From: Tricholoma matsutake
Taxonomy: Eukaryota; Basidiomycota; Agaricomycetes; Agaricales; Tricholomataceae
Assembly: GCA_026075535.2 (NCBI GenBank)
Contig: AP026544.2
Coordinates: 558,001 to 622,000, forward strand
Reading direction: 5' to 3'
DNA: 64,000 nucleotides
Shown here piece by piece: positions 21,055 through 33,474 of this stretch. A program made the translations under genes and the position numbers. Positions within the stretch are counted from its first letter, which is position 1. Every line of letters begins with the position of its first letter. Under the pieces are notes generated by a model. The model worked only from the letters and a program-made list of their open reading frames with translations, was not told where the DNA came from and searched no databases.

Positions 21055-22990
21055 AGGCGCCGAGCATATGTTGGCTATGATGATGGCACTAGGGCAGTAA
21101 CATATTACAATGCAGAAACTCGCAAAGTACTCACCTCCCACAACTTCCAGAATATTACACCTACAGAAAAACCATCTTCCAACCATATGGAAATTATACC
21201 CAATTTACCACATGAGGGGGAGTCTGCAGGTAGCATGCCGCCAATGGGTGTAACAGATTCTGATGATACAACTCGGAACCTTGTGCCCAGGAAGCAAAAA
21301 TGGAATGAAATACAGGAAGATACAAATATTGATGAACTGTGGAAGACGCATGGAATTTGTACTGATTATAGACACCTTCAGGATCCTTTTACATATGAGG
21401 AAGAGGACAATCTCTTATCACAAGAAGTCTACGCAATTGTTGCTGGAGATGAACTTACAAGTCTCAAAGATGCAAAGAACTCCCTAGATATGGCAAAAGG
21501 CCATGAAAACTGAATTAGATTTATTTTCAGAGAAGGGGACTTGGGAACTCATCCAAAAACATCACAATGCAATAACAATTAGAAATAAATGGATCTTTGT
21601 CAGGAAGCACAATAAAGAAGGGGAAGTAGTAAGGATCAAGCAAGACTAGTGGTGAAGGGATATGCACAATGACCCAGATTTGATTATAGGGAAACATTTT
21701 CACTGGTGGTCAGGATGGATACATTACATGCAATACTAGCACTCGTACCTGAAAAGGGACTCAAGTTACAACAAATGGATGTAAAGGGCACATATTTAAA
21801 TTGCAATTTGCAAGAGGAAATATATATGCAACAGCCCAAAGGATGTGAAGATGGAATGGGTTGAGTATGCAGGTTAGTCAAAACACTTTATGGTTTAAAA
21901 CAGGCAGGCTGAGAGTGGAATAACAAACTTGATGCCAAACTCAAAGTTCATGGCTATGTGCACTTACTTTCTGATCCATGCGCGTATATATGATGCAATG
22001 GAGATGACTTCAGAATAATGGCTATCTGGGTGGACGACTCACTACTTTTTGCTTCATCTGATAAAATGATGGATCATATGAAAGAAACACTCTGCTCAGA
22101 ATGGGAAGTAACAGATCTTGGAGAGCCGAGTAAAATTGTTGGCATTGAAGTTACACAAACCAAGAATGCAATAACTATATCTCAATGGAGATATATTGAA
22201 AATATTCTACGTAACAAAGGAATAGCTGACACAAATCCTACAGGTATACCCATGGACCCAAATATAAAGCTTGGACTGAATCTGGATGATAATGAACCCA
22301 ATCAAAGCAATTCATACATATGCACAATTATTAGGGAGTCTGCAATTTTTGGCAAATTCCACAAGACAGGATATAAGCTATACAGTTAATAAACTGGCCA
22401 CCTACACCACAAACCCAGGTTTAAAACACCATGGTGCAATAAAGCAGATACTCAGATACCTGGTGGGTATGAAAACTCTAGGGATAACATATAGAACATC
22501 CCAAGATGAAACTGGAACCAGAAACCTCTTCCATGGATATGCAGATGCTGCATATGCAAATGCTGATGACCTCAAATCCACAACTGGCTACATTTTTTTA
22601 GAAGCAGGTGGAGCAATCACATGGAAATCAAAGAAACAAACTGTGATAGCATTGTCCTCTATGGAGGCAGAATATGTAGCACTGTTGGAGGCTGGACACA
22701 AGGTGGCGTGGCTGAGAAATTTGTACAGTGAGCTTGGATTCCCACAAAGCTCACAACAGAAATTAAAGGTGAAAATGAAGGATCCATAATATTGACACAT
22801 AACCCTCAATTTCACCAGTGATCAAAACATATCGCAATTCACCATCACTGGGTCTGAACACTAGTAACTGACAAAATACTCGATATACCAAACTGTCGAG
22901 ACCTGGAACAAACAGCAGACATGTTAACAAAGGCATTACCAAAGCCAAAATATATACAACATAGGGCAGAGATGGGAATCCAGTCAATGT
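21055..22990 (+). pseudogene. copia-1 Pol, reverse transcriptase and RNase H part
   Basis: Pol resumes after T3 with RRRAYVGYDDGTRAVTYYN. An acidic linker leads to RT blocks with KLQQMDVKGTYLN (first catalytic Asp), KTLYGLKQAG and IWVDDSLLFASSD, the WVDD form of the copia YVDD box, which is intact. RNase H follows with GYADAAYANADDLKSTTGY, TVIALSSMEAEYVAL and a decayed C-terminus. Stops at MG*VCR, AG*EWN and YI*CNG are all TGA, and a frameshift separates RT from RNase H near 22290-22385. It is non-functional. Confidence 0.87.
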
Positions 22991-23138
22991 GCAAACTCAG
23001 TAGCTTTCCTCACATGTGAATTGGTTTTTCCCATGGGGTTTTCTGCCACATAGAGGTTTTAATGCACCTGAAAGGTGAGAAATTTAACTTTTCAATTATT
23101 TATTTAACCATTCCTATGGACTCAACCATGCTAGGCTT

Positions 23139-23147
23139 GAGGGGGAG
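23139..23147 (+). promoter_or_regulatory. copia-1 polypurine tract
   Basis: GAGGGGGAG lies directly before the 3' LTR start TGTTGGG. This is the expected plus-strand primer. The copia-2 LTR at 24642 has an equivalent AAGGGGAG on the minus strand. Confidence 0.75.
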
Positions 23148-23350
23148 TGTTGGGATAGTCAATCCTAGCACATCACATTAGCACATCACAAGCACAACAC
23201 TAGTGCATCACATCTAAAAATAGAACATGATGTATATATAGATCACAACATATGTACATTGTAGTATAGGAAAATATGAGAAGTTCTACCTTGCTCTGAA
23301 CACCATTATAAAATCCCTATGAACTTTCACTCCACACTATAATCTCAATA
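23148..23350 (+). repeat. copia-1 3' LTR
   Basis: This 203-bp LTR starts TGTTGGGATAGTC and ends TCTCAATA, followed by the CTGTG target duplication. It differs from the 5' LTR by several substitutions and small indels, so the insertion is not very recent. Confidence 0.88.
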
Positions 23351-23655
23351 CTGTGCACAGCCCCAAGGTATATAAACCCTCACTTTTGTTAGTCATTCCT
23401 CGGGCATGTCCCCAGTTTAATTATATTTGTTAGTATATAGTTAGTATATGTAAGGTATACTATAGATTGGTTACAACCAGTTCAAACTGACTTTTGTTGG
23501 TTCAAAGTAAATATACAATTTGAGAAACCACGACTGACCACATAAACAAACTAAGGCAACCGCAACCACAAAAAAGACTGGACTGTGGTTCGGTCCAGTT
23601 CGACTTCAGTTTTTTTCTGGTTCAATGAACCAGACCTTCAAACACTATCAATGTT

Positions 23656-23880
23656 GTACTGTCCTGAACACTTGCTCACATGCCATCAAAGCCATCAATC
23701 TCTCCCATCACTGTCTGCTTATGTCTGCCCATGTCGGCTAATGTTGTGCTCACTGCCTCTGACAGTGAGCTCACTATTTCCTTCATTCTGCCCTGTTTCC
23801 CTTGGTTTCTTTTGCTTACATTGACTACACATGTACATAGAATGACTACCTGCTATCCTTTCCACTTTACCTGCCCTTGA
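23656..23880 (+). repeat. Dispersed repeat R, copy 1, right part
   Basis: It continues R copy 1 after the 12559-23647 element and ends near CTTTACCTGCCC. The same sequence occurs inverted at 24105-24360 (R copy 2). The two copies face each other across a spacer of about 225 bp (23881-24104), making a long imperfect inverted repeat. Confidence 0.6.
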
Positions 23881-24104
23881 TCCACATGCCAGCTCAGCAG
23901 TGGGTACCCTCTCCTCCTCCCCTACATTTTCGCTTTTTTTCCACTGTAGTCACTGCCTTATGGCTAAAGTACTTACTTATCCCCATCATGTACATAGACA
24001 TAGACATGATTTCATTGGCCTGGACATCAAGGGAGAGCCTCATACATAAGTACAGTAATCTCTTATTCTCACTTCAAGAAGGTAGTGCTCTAGTAGGCTT
24101 ATAA

Positions 24105-24427
24105 GGGCAGGTAAAGCGGAAGGGATGGCAGGTAGTCATTCTATGTACATGTGTAGTCAATGTACACAAGAGAAACCAAGGGAAACAGGGAAGAATGAAG
24201 GAAATAGTGAGCTCACTGTCAGAGGCAGTGAGCACGACATTAGCTGACATGGGCAGACATAACCCGACAGTGATGGGAGAGATTGATGGCTTTGATGGCA
24301 TGTGAGCAAGTGTTTGGGACAGTAGCCAATGACATTGATGGCAGGTACTGATGTCCAGCACATGCCATAGATGTCTTAGAGATATGACTGAGTCTAAGTA
24401 TGTAGTATTTATTCAAGGTTTATTGAA
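24105..24427 (-). repeat. Dispersed repeat R, copy 2, right part (inverted)
   Basis: On the minus strand this reads from the copia-2 target duplication (CCTCT, 24428-24432) through the CAATAAACCTTGAA region to CTTTACCTGCCCTTATA. Its left part is at 43772-43866 on the plus strand, next to the copia-2 5' LTR, because of the inversion described in the findings. Confidence 0.65.
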
Positions 24428-24432
24428 AGAGG

Positions 24433-24642
24433 TATTGGAAATCAGGCTGGGAAATGAACAGAGAAGAGATAATTCTCTTAGAGACAAGTGGGGGAAATGA
24501 GACAAGGAACTTATTATTCTTTCTCCTATACTATGGCTGTATGTAACTGTGCTATAAATAGAACAGGCATCAAAACAGCCACTCTATTAATAATATCCAG
24601 CATCTGGCCTCAGACCACGAGCTTGGATTGCCTATCTCAACA
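24433..24642 (-). repeat. copia-2 3' LTR
   Basis: This 210-bp minus-strand LTR starts TGTTGAGATAGGCAATCC and ends TTTCCAATA. AGAGG (24428-24432) on the plus strand is the CCTCT target duplication. Its partner 5' LTR is at 43872-44081 in the opposite orientation. Confidence 0.88.
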
Positions 24643-24776
24643 CTCCCCTTCAAGCCAAGGATGGTTTGAGTTATTAGGAATGGTTAACTGAATTATCTTT
24701 CAGGTGCATTAAAACCTCTGTGTGGTGGAAAACCCTGTGGGTAAAAACCAACTCACACACGAGGAAAGCTACTGAG

Positions 24777-27756
24777 TTACTTAATCAACTTTATTCCCAT
24801 CTCCACCCTATGTTGCATAAATTTGGGCCTCGGTAGTGCCTTTGTTAATGTGTCCACTGTTTGTTCCGGGTCGCGACAATTTTGAATATCGAGTATTTTA
24901 TCGGTTATGAGATCTTGGACCCAATGATGACATAAGGCAATGTGTTTTGATCGCTGATGGAATTGCGGGTTGTGGGTTAATATGACAGAACCGTCATTGT
25001 TGCCTTTAATAATAGTTGGATAATTTTGAGGAAATCTGAGTTCACTGTACAAATTTCTGAGCCATGTTGCTTCATGTCCAGCCTCTGAGAGAGCTACATA
25101 TTCTGCTTCTGTGGAGGAAAGTGCAATCATGGTTTGCTTCTTTGATTTCCATGTGATCACTCCTCCTGATCCTAGGAAGACATAGCCAGTAGTAGATTTA
25201 TGGTCATCAGCATTTGCAAAAGCAGCATCAGCATAACCATGGAAATTAGTTTCATTGGGGGTTTTTCTATAAGTTATCCCCAGAGTTTTTGTACCTGCTA
25301 GGTACCTCAGTATCCACTTTATTGCACCGTGGTGTTGAAGACCCGGGTTAGCGGTGTAAGCGGCTCGTTTGTTGACTGCAAAGCTGATATCTGGTCTTGT
25401 GGAATGTGAGATGAATTGTAAACACCCCAGCAGAAATGGAAATAGAATCGTCAGTACACATTACTTCAATGCCGATGATCTTGTGTGATTCCCCTAGATC
25501 CATAACTTCCCATTCTGAGCTTAGCGGATTCTTCATGTGATCCATCATTTGATCTGATGATGCAAATAGAAGCGAGTTGTCAACCCAGACAGTTAGAATA
25601 CCATAGTCACCGCCATCTCGTTGAATATATGCACATGGATCCAATGTCAAGCATTGATAATCATGATTCTTGAGTTTCCCATCAAGTTCATTGTCCATTT
25701 GCATCCAGCTTGCTTTAATCCATATAATGGTTTGACCAGCTTACAAACTCAGCCCGTTCCATCTTCATATCCTTCAGGTTGCCACATGTAGATAGTTTCA
25801 TGTAATGTGCCACTGAGATATGTGCCTTTGACATCCATTTGTTGCAATTTAAGGTTTTGCATCAGTACTAAAGCCAGAATTGTGCACAGAGTGTCCATTC
25901 TAACCACAGGCGAAATGTTTCCATATAATCGTACCCTGGATGCTGCACGCATCCTTTGGCCATGAGTCTTGCTCTGTACCTGATTACTTTTCCTTGTTTG
26001 TCACGCTTCTTGATGAATACCCATTTATTAGTGATTTGGATTGCATCAGGTGGTTTTTCAACAGATTCCCAAGTCCTCTTCTCTTTTAGTAAGTCGAGTT
26101 TGGCTTGTATGGCATTTTCCCATTCTGGTCAATTGGGGGAATTCTTGGCATCCTTGAGGCTCGTCATCTCATCTCCAGCAATTATTGCATAAATTTCTTC
26201 CATTGTAAGAAAGTTGTCTTCCTTTTCTTCTACTGAATAAGGATCTTGAAGGTTTTTATAATTGATATGAATTCCACGAGTCTTCTGTGGAGCATTTATG
26301 TCTATATCATCCTCCAATAAATTTCTTTTATGCTTTTTGCTGCCAGGATCAAGAGTCAGAGTTATATCATCTGAGCCTGTTACACCCATAGGCGGTGTGT
26401 CCCCCACAGACTCCCCCTTGCATTGATTATTGGGTGTGATGTTGATGCCCTCAGGGATTGGAGTCAATTCTGGAAGTGTCATCTGCTTGAAATTGCTTGA
26501 GGTGAGGACATTGCACATTTTGGCATTATAATATTTTATGGCCCCAGCACCATCTTCAAAACCAATGTAAATGCGCTGTTTGGATTTTGCCTGCATTTTT
26601 CAATCCACATTTTGTCCCTGTAATAAAATCCATACAGGTGCACCAAATTCACATAAATGAGAGACATTTGGTCTTTTATTATACCAGCCTTCATATGGTG
26701 TAGATCTCAGCAAATGTTTGGTGAATGATTGATTATGGAGATAAGCGGCATGCAGGACTGCATATTCCCAGAGAAATTCGGGAAGGTCATTGGCGATTAT
26801 CATTGCTCGAGAGAGTTCAACCAGTGTACAGTTCATCCGTTTGGCAATACCATTCTGTGAAGGTGAATATGGTGCAGTGTAACAAATTTCCATACTGCGT
26901 TCCTTGCACCAACCCCTCAACTTCTCGTTTACAAATTCTTTCCCATTGTCAATTTGAATACCCTTTGGATTCCTCCCTTGAGTCTTCAAATGTGCCAAAT
27001 AATTTATTATGGCTTGTGTTGCATCAGATTTCTGCTTGACACATTTGATGGTTGCAAATCTCTTGGCATCATCCACAAATAACAAGTAGTATTGATTGCT
27101 GTTGATTGATCAGATCACATACTTTCCCCATAAGTCAATATGTGTTAATTCACTGGGTTCAGTTTTTCTGATTGATGATTTTGGGAATGGTTTGATGTGT
27201 TGTTTCACCTCTGTACACACAATGCAATTGGGCTTGGGGGAGTCCTCATCCTCAATAATCTGTCAACCATTTTTCCATCCAATAATTTTTGAAGCCTGGT
27301 ATATCCAACATGTCCAAAGTGTCGATGCCATGTTTCCCATGTAGGTAGCATATTATTTCTGACAAATGTTTGATGAGGTTGGATTATATTGCATCGTGTG
27401 TGAGGTCTAATAACCATCTTCATGTGATATAGATGTTTGCATATTTTTGTTCCTTACACTACCGGCATTCCATCTTTTGTGATGAGTGTAATTATTCCAT
27501 TCCTGCCATTGTAGTGTCCACCAGCTGCATCCCATCACCCCAAGGAAATTAAATTACTTTGTGTTCCAGGCACATGAAGAATGTTCTGCAAATGCAGAAT
27601 ATATTCAGTGCTGTTGCATGTTGATTTTAATTCAACAGTTCTGTGCCCTGAAATTAATGCTTCTTTACCGCCTACACCTGTTACAGAAATATTCCTCATA
27701 GGTGTGTAATCGGTAAATGCTTCTCTCTGATGCATAACATGAGATGTTGTTGCCAT
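24777..27756 (-). pseudogene. copia-2 Pol (protease region to RNase H)
   Basis: From 27756 down, the minus strand shows a protease-like region (MATTSHVMHQREAF, LQNILHVPGTQSNLISLG), the pre-integrase WETWHRHFGHVGYTRLQKLL, an integrase core (FVDDAKRFATIKC, QIDNGKEFVNEKL, SPSQNGIAKRMNCTLVEL), RT (LQQMDVKGTYLSG, VWVDNSLLFASSDQ) and RNase H (TMIALSSTEAEYVALSEAGH). The RT box is WVDN instead of WVDD, so a metal-binding Asp is lost. Several frames and stops break the coding. The C-terminal 127 residues are open. This is the same element family as copia-1 but with a different LTR. Confidence 0.85.
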
Positions 27757-28193
27757 GCCTGCTAATCAATCATAATAGATCAATCACTCATCATTCACAT
27801 CAGCATTACAAGCATCATAGGTATCGAAGTTGTACTGCTCTTCATTTGCTTGGAATGTAATATATTCTTCTGCCACATTTGTTTCTTCTGCATCTTTCTT
27901 TTTCTTCTTTGCCTTGTCCTTTACCTTCTTCTTACTCCAGCATTTATCTGCTTGATGTCCAATCTTTCCACAGTTCCCACATTTGTTCCCTTCAAATTTA
28001 CGGCATTTGGTTGTCCAGTGTCCAGCACATTTACAATGATCACAATAAGGCTGTAAGGAGGATTTTCAATCAGAGATTTGACCTTCTAGGGATTCACTAG
28101 CACTGTTAGCATTCTGGGTTTTCACCAGATTTATGCTCCCCATAGTACCATTTTTATTATTCCCATTGTTAGATCTGGTCAACCATATCTTGT
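27757..28193 (-). pseudogene. copia-2 Gag, C-terminal part with two zinc knuckles
   Basis: Downstream of the hAT insertion the frame reads EYKIWLTRSNNGNNKNGTMG and then two CCHC-type knuckles, CDHCKCAGHWTTKC and CGNCGKIGHQADKC, followed by a Lys-rich stretch. The N-terminal part of the same Gag is at 44125-44893 on the plus strand. The two parts share the 8-bp sequence GGAGGAAT, the target duplication of the hAT element that separates them. Confidence 0.82.
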
Positions 28194-28201
28194 ATTCCTC
28201 C

Positions 28202-31200
28202 TAAGGCTCCAACCATATAGTATATATATATGGCCAATGGTGTAAATATACAGATATAGTTATTTATACACTATTTACTGTATATATACAGTTATATTGT
28301 TAGGGTATATGGTTGTTGATAGTGATCAAACAGATCCATGTTTTTTACACTTCACGATCGGCTTGTTTACATCCAGCATGCCACTTTGAATCCATAGCTT
28401 TGTCAAGAGTGCTTGTGAGATGGTCTCCACCTTCAATGAGCTATGCAGGTCCATGCAGATGTGCCGAGATTTTGAAAACACATGCCCGACTGAAACACTT
28501 GTTGCTGGGATTGTGAGAAAGTCTTGAGCCATGCGCATGATGGTTGGGAAGGAAGCACCATGTTTCTATCAAAAGAAGATACTTCAGTGAGTCACGGTTG
28601 AGTAACAAAGAGCCAGCACAAACCTTCCACCAAGCCAAGGGATTCTGGAGTTTGCCACAACCACCTTCAAAGTTTAAGTACCACCGAGTCTCCTCTTTGA
28701 AAAGATCTTCTGACTGGGTGACAGGTGTCATTGTCAAGGGCTCAAACTCACAGATTTTGGCAAGCCACGCATCTGAGTCTCGTGAAATTGGATTTGATAC
28801 TTGGGTAGCTGATGGGGTCTCAGATAGTAATGGATTTTTGTAGTATGTTTGCGCAACATGGAGAAATAGGGACTCGGCCCTTTCAATTGCATTCCTTCAT
28901 GCCTGGACTATGTTGGCAGGGCTTCCTGTCTGTGGTGCCCTTGTCTTGAACCACTCGGCTCGTAGATATGGATGTAGAACTAATGGGAAAACACCAGTCA
29001 GTAAGCCTGAAAAAGATTGCTGATTCGAGACATACTAGTGCCAAGGATGTAGTACTGATTTGTCACTGTGAGGGCCTTATACTTCAACAGCTTTTCTCTT
29101 CCAGCTGATGCAGCACATTGAATTTTGATTGGCAGGCTGGGATTGTGGGAGGTGCTTGATAGATGAGCATCCATCTGCTCGTACACAGGCAAGACAAAGG
29201 GAATAGTAGGTTGAGATGTGTGTGACATCTGAAGGGTGACTTTTGTGAAAATCTGATACTGACATTATGCATGATGAATGAATATTGTAGACAGTCTACT
29301 TACCTTGAGGAGATCCGCAATCTTCCCAAGAAGCTGCCAATCACCCAATCTAAGCATAAAGCCATGAAGCTCAGGTGTTTTGAACGTCCATTGATCAATA
29401 GCCTAGCCACCTAAATAGTGAGAATAATTTATATCTTATATAAAAAGGTTACTGACATCTTGCAACAACTGAGCATGTCGAATCATTGTGTGAGTGTAGT
29501 TCCAGTGTGTCTGGACATCCCACACAACCATGAGTTTTGCAAGATCTGCTGTGGAAGGTTGGTTGCTGTACTTGAGCAGGCAATTTTGTGGAACTTCACA
29601 CGACACTGTGGTGATGAAACAATTTTTGTAGTAATGAAATGCAGCTGTAGCTGAATGTAAAATGAAAACCAAGGTTTCAAAAATGTTAACATACTTGTTT
29701 AAGTGCACTTTGATCTGCTAAGCTCATTTCTTCATCATCAAGGACCATCTTGTCATCTTCTTCCATCACATCTTCATTGAACTCCTCCTTTTCCAAGTCA
29801 ATCTGGTCCTCATCCTTCTCCACATCATAGTGTAGTGGTGTATCCTTTGTAGAAGTGAAGTAATCCTCTTCATCTAGATTGTCAGCTTCATCTAACTCGT
29901 GCAGGAGAGCTTGTACAACCAGGTTGACTACATGAGCAATACATCAGATGTGCATGTCAGGAGAGAATGGGATGCTATACTGTGCTAACAGACACCATGC
30001 AGCAGTATGAACGAGAACATCATTGACAGACGCATTGTCGGTAGATAAGCTTATGAAGTAATAGAGGCAGTGATGGGTCAGTTACATAAATCTGAGTATA
30101 TCCAAAGAATTGACTCATCTTATTAAGCCCACCACGTTTCCTTGCACCATCAACAAAGGCTTTACCAGTGTATAAACCCTCATGTTCCTTATCTTCAAGT
30201 GGCTTAAAATCGACAACACGCTCAATTAACTCCCAATCCTCATTGATGAATGAGCCGACTGTGCAGGCAAATGTGAAGACCATCTGCTTTGTCATCCAGG
30301 TATCTGTTGCATATGGTATTTTTGACTTGACATTCTATTATATCTTGTTCAGATGCAGCAACCAATTTTTGTGTGCACCAACTTACTGTGAATGTCCTGA
30401 CAACCTTTGCATGGAGTTCTGCAAATATCTTTGCCAGCTGATTACAGACAGTAGTGTCACTCAGTAGGATAAATTTGATTTTGAGATACTTGAATAAGAT
30501 ATGCAGTGATGGTGCTTCTCCTGTTGTCCATGGGAGACTTTCATTGAGTATCCATGCTGAAAATAGATGCAAGAAACCTTTCTGGGTTGGTTCGATTGTG
30601 GAATTCAGCTCTCCGTTTTTCAGGTACAATGCCATAATGTCAGCACTCTGCTTGAGATTCAGTCCTTCAGACAGGTGCTCAGCCTGAGTTGGTAGGCTCA
30701 AATCCTTCTTCTTGCACTCGGAAACATGACTTGCAAGGTTGTTAAGCTTGGGGAGAAGAGGTTCATCATCAAATTTCATTCCTGGCTTATTGATTGTGCA
30801 TGAAAAGGAATGAGAACTAGAGGTACATTCAACAAAACGATAACATTATCCACTTGACACACACTTACCTACTGCATGAACGGCATTTAAATTCCCAGTG
30901 CATAGCCCCATGATTATCATGAACAGGTACAGGGTCATGAAAGTATTGCATACTGCTGTTCACAGGACCACAATGTGCACCTTGAGATTGTTCCTTCTCT
31001 TTGACATCTCTCAATGCCGATTGTCCATCAGATTCTTCACCTGAATCTATGTCCATCGGATCAACTGCAGTTCCTCTCTCTTTATCCTGGTTCAAGTGGT
31101 CAGTTAGTAAACTGGTAAAATTTATGGTGTCAAGATGATGTACTTGGTTCACTTTTTTTGCTTTCTTCTTCCCAGATTGTTTCACAGGTGCTTCAGTCTG

Positions 31201-31763
31201 GGCCAGTCCTGTGCACTTTTTGGTGTGCTTTTTCTTCTGGGGATCAATAATTAGTTAGTAGCAAACTTGATAGATGTATTTTGTGACTCACCAAAGCTTC
31301 TCCCTGCTTGGTGTCTTCTATGTTCTCCTCCCCATCAGTGCCAAAAACTGAGCTTGGGGAGGGAGGCTCTGGATGTGCTCTTCTGGGAGGAGTGTAGTCG
31401 TTATTGTCATCTTCACCTGAGCCATCAGTCATGGTCTTAGCAGCTGGTTTGCGCTTTTCAGCTGTTTTTTTTGATGCATCATATGGGCTTGAACTTCTGC
31501 ATATCAGTATACACTTTAGCAGAGCAGTAGTATGGCCAAATACATGAGAAATTGTAGTTCTTTCACAAGTCGCTCAATCTTCGGCATTGCTGCATCCACA
31601 AGAAGCTCTCCAGTTGCCGTCGCTTCTTCAATATATTGTACAACCATGTCCATACCAAAGGGACCTCGCATGATATGTTGCAGGCAGCCATCGCTATTGT
31701 GCACATTTTCACCAAAAAGGATATCTAAGTGGCAGTTGAATGTTTGCCAATGTTGCTCGCCGC
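28202..31763 (-). pseudogene. hAT transposase element, main part
   Basis: The right end is TAAGGCTCCAACCATATAG (read from 28202), bordered by ATTCCTCC (28194-28201), the complement of GGAGGAAT. On the minus strand the transposase shows an acidic/Ser-rich leader, a possible BED-type zinc segment (FKCRSC), ATDTWMTKQMVF (first catalytic Asp), SLSTDNASVND (second Asp region), CIAHVVNLVVQALL, VVWDVQTHWNYT and the C-terminal dimerisation block FLTIPATSVSVGHVFSKSRH. R in the usual RCIAH motif is a TGA stop. Several introns or frameshifts separate the blocks. The N-terminal coding part is now at 58905-59591, and Ty3-X has inserted at 31764. Confidence 0.85.
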
Positions 31764-32189
31764 TGTAAGGGGACTAGGGGGGTGCCCTGTGTGTTTTTCC
31801 TATTTTTTATGTTCGTCCCATATTTTTCCCCACCTCATTTCCTTCTATTCTTCATTTTCTATGATTTTTCCGGATTTTATTACTAATTTTCCCTTGCTAT
31901 CATGTTTGTATATGTTGACACTTTTATATTTAGAGGCGGAGTACCCCTTCCGACACATACCCCTTGGTATGATGTCATTCGGCGGCCTTGATCCGCCTAT
32001 CTCCGCCTTTTTCTATTTTTAGGTTATATTTGATTTTTGTCGTCTTCACATATACTGGGCATCAGCAAGGGGATCCTTAGAGTTTTCTCTTCGGATTTCC
32101 CTTTGCTAGGTGCGCCCCCAATCCCTGTATTATGTAGCATAATTTTAACTTCGGATTTCCCTTTGCTAGAGGCTTAGGTTGCCCTTATA
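31764..32189 (+). repeat. Ty3-X 5' LTR (426 bp)
   Basis: The LTR starts TGTAAGGGGACTAGGGGG and ends TTGCCCTTATA. Near its end it carries two direct copies of CTTCGGATTTCCCTTTGCTAG about 60 bp apart. GCCGC (31759-31763) precedes it; its matching duplication is GCGGC at 59587-59591. Confidence 0.9.
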
Positions 32190-32355
32190 GTAGAAAACTC
32201 TCCCCTAAGGCCCGAAAATCGCGAACGCGCTGCCCAAAATAGGCAGGTACGGACTGGACGACGCTTCCCAAAGCTCCACAGAGTCCCTACACACCGTTCC
32301 AGATACTCTCGCCTTTATCACGCCGCCATTTTCGCCAAATGCGCTCCCTAGCGAC

Positions 32356-33474
32356 ATGGACGCATCAGAACGCTTCCACGCGCTTGAAAGTGACGTTTCC
32401 GGAATGCGCGTGCAAATCGACTCGCTTAAATCTACGATTGAAAACTTCGTTAGGACCCTCCAGGCTAACCCTACGACTAATAGTTCCCCCTTCACGACTC
32501 CAAGCGCACCCAACAACGACGTTTTGCCAAACGCGTCCACTAAGGAACGCGCCCAGATCAAACCGTCCCCCCCTGCCGAATTTAATGGTGCACGTGCGCA
32601 GGGACGTGCATTCCTTAATTCCTGTGAGTTATACATTAGTCTCCAGTCGCATCAATTCATCGATGAGGCTGCAAAAATTTATTGGGCCTTCACATACATG
32701 AAATCTGAACGCACCTATCTCTATGTGGACCGTATCCTACGTCAAACTAAAGAACTCGGTTCTCTACATTTCTCCACTTGGGGTGACTTTTGAGCTGAGT
32801 TTGTACGCCACTTCTGCCCCCTCAATGAACGCCACTGAGCAGTGACACGACTTGAGTCATCCACTTACCACCAGGGACGTCGATCCGTGGACGACTATAT
32901 CGATGAGTTCAAGGATTTGGTGGACATGGCAGGGTATGGGAGTGGGTTACCAGTGGTGGTGAAGTTCCGACGGGGGCTCAACCGAGAAATTCAGGACCAG
33001 ATTGCACAGATGTTGGAAGGGCGCCCAGCGGATGATGATATCCTTGCTTGGTATGAAGCTGCTTCACTCTGTGACGAGAACCGACTCACAAATGCGGCGT
33101 TTAATGCTGCATTCCGTGCTCCAACTACCACTCATACACCCTACACCTTCAATCGAAGCCTCCCCCGCCGGAACCCCATTCCTGCTCGTCAAACTCCCAC
33201 ACCAGCCATCAATGTCCCAGTACCAATGGATGTTGATGCAGCCCGCAGCCGTGCACGTAAGTTGGATCTCTGCTACCGTTGTGGGGAACCTGGACACAGG
33301 GCTGGAGCATGTCCCCATCGTCAGGATATCCGCATGCTCACCCCCGAGGGACGAGACGAACTCCTGCAAGATTTGTTGGCACTTGTAGATGTTGAGGAAG
33401 CGAAGGATCAAGTTGCAGAGGAGGTTAAGCTGGAAGTTGTAGAGGAGCAGGATTTTCCTATTCACAGCGAGTGA
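32356..33474 (+). pseudogene. Ty3-X Gag
   Basis: From the ATG at 32356 the frame has a predicted helical/coiled N-terminus (ALESDVSGMRVQIDSLKSTI), then the Gag core (PPAEFNGARAQGRAFLNSCE, FTYMKSERTYLYVDRIL, SVDDYIDEFKDLVDMAGYGS) and a zinc knuckle CYRCGEPGHRAGAC. Two TGA stops (near 32791 and 32836) interrupt it in the middle. The last TGA at 33472-33474 overlaps the Pol frame, which starts one base earlier at 33471, so Pol would need a -1 type shift or reinitiation. Confidence 0.85.

Larger units (their letters stand above)
13643..23350 (+). mobile_element. copia-1, Ty1/copia retrotransposon with nested insertions
   Basis: The LTRs begin TGTTGGGATA and end CAATA, and CTGTG flanks the element at 13638-13642 and 23351-23355 as a 5-bp target duplication. 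The order Gag, integrase, RT, RNase H on the plus strand is that of Ty1/copia. Three DNA elements sit inside: a MITE in the 5' LTR (13714-14249), T2 (14729-17110) in gag and T3 (19074-21045) in pol. Coding segments carry several TGA stops. Without the insertions the element would be about 4.8 kb. Confidence 0.88.
12559..23647. mobile_element. hAT-like non-autonomous element, about 1.4 kb, split by copia-1
   Basis: Ends are TAGCATTTGAAGGTC on the left and GACCTTCAAACACTA on the right, an imperfect inverted repeat of the same type as the MITE at 13714-14249. The flanks are TCAATGTC (12551-12558) and TCAATGTT (23648-23655), an 8-bp target duplication with one mismatch inside repeat R. The left arm carries G/C hairpins (12713-12873), a trinucleotide-rich CATCATTGTC tract (about 12880-13230) and a minus-strand intron-like segment (13335-13394), all shared with the T family. 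Copia-1 occupies 13643-23350 inside it. Confidence 0.65.
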
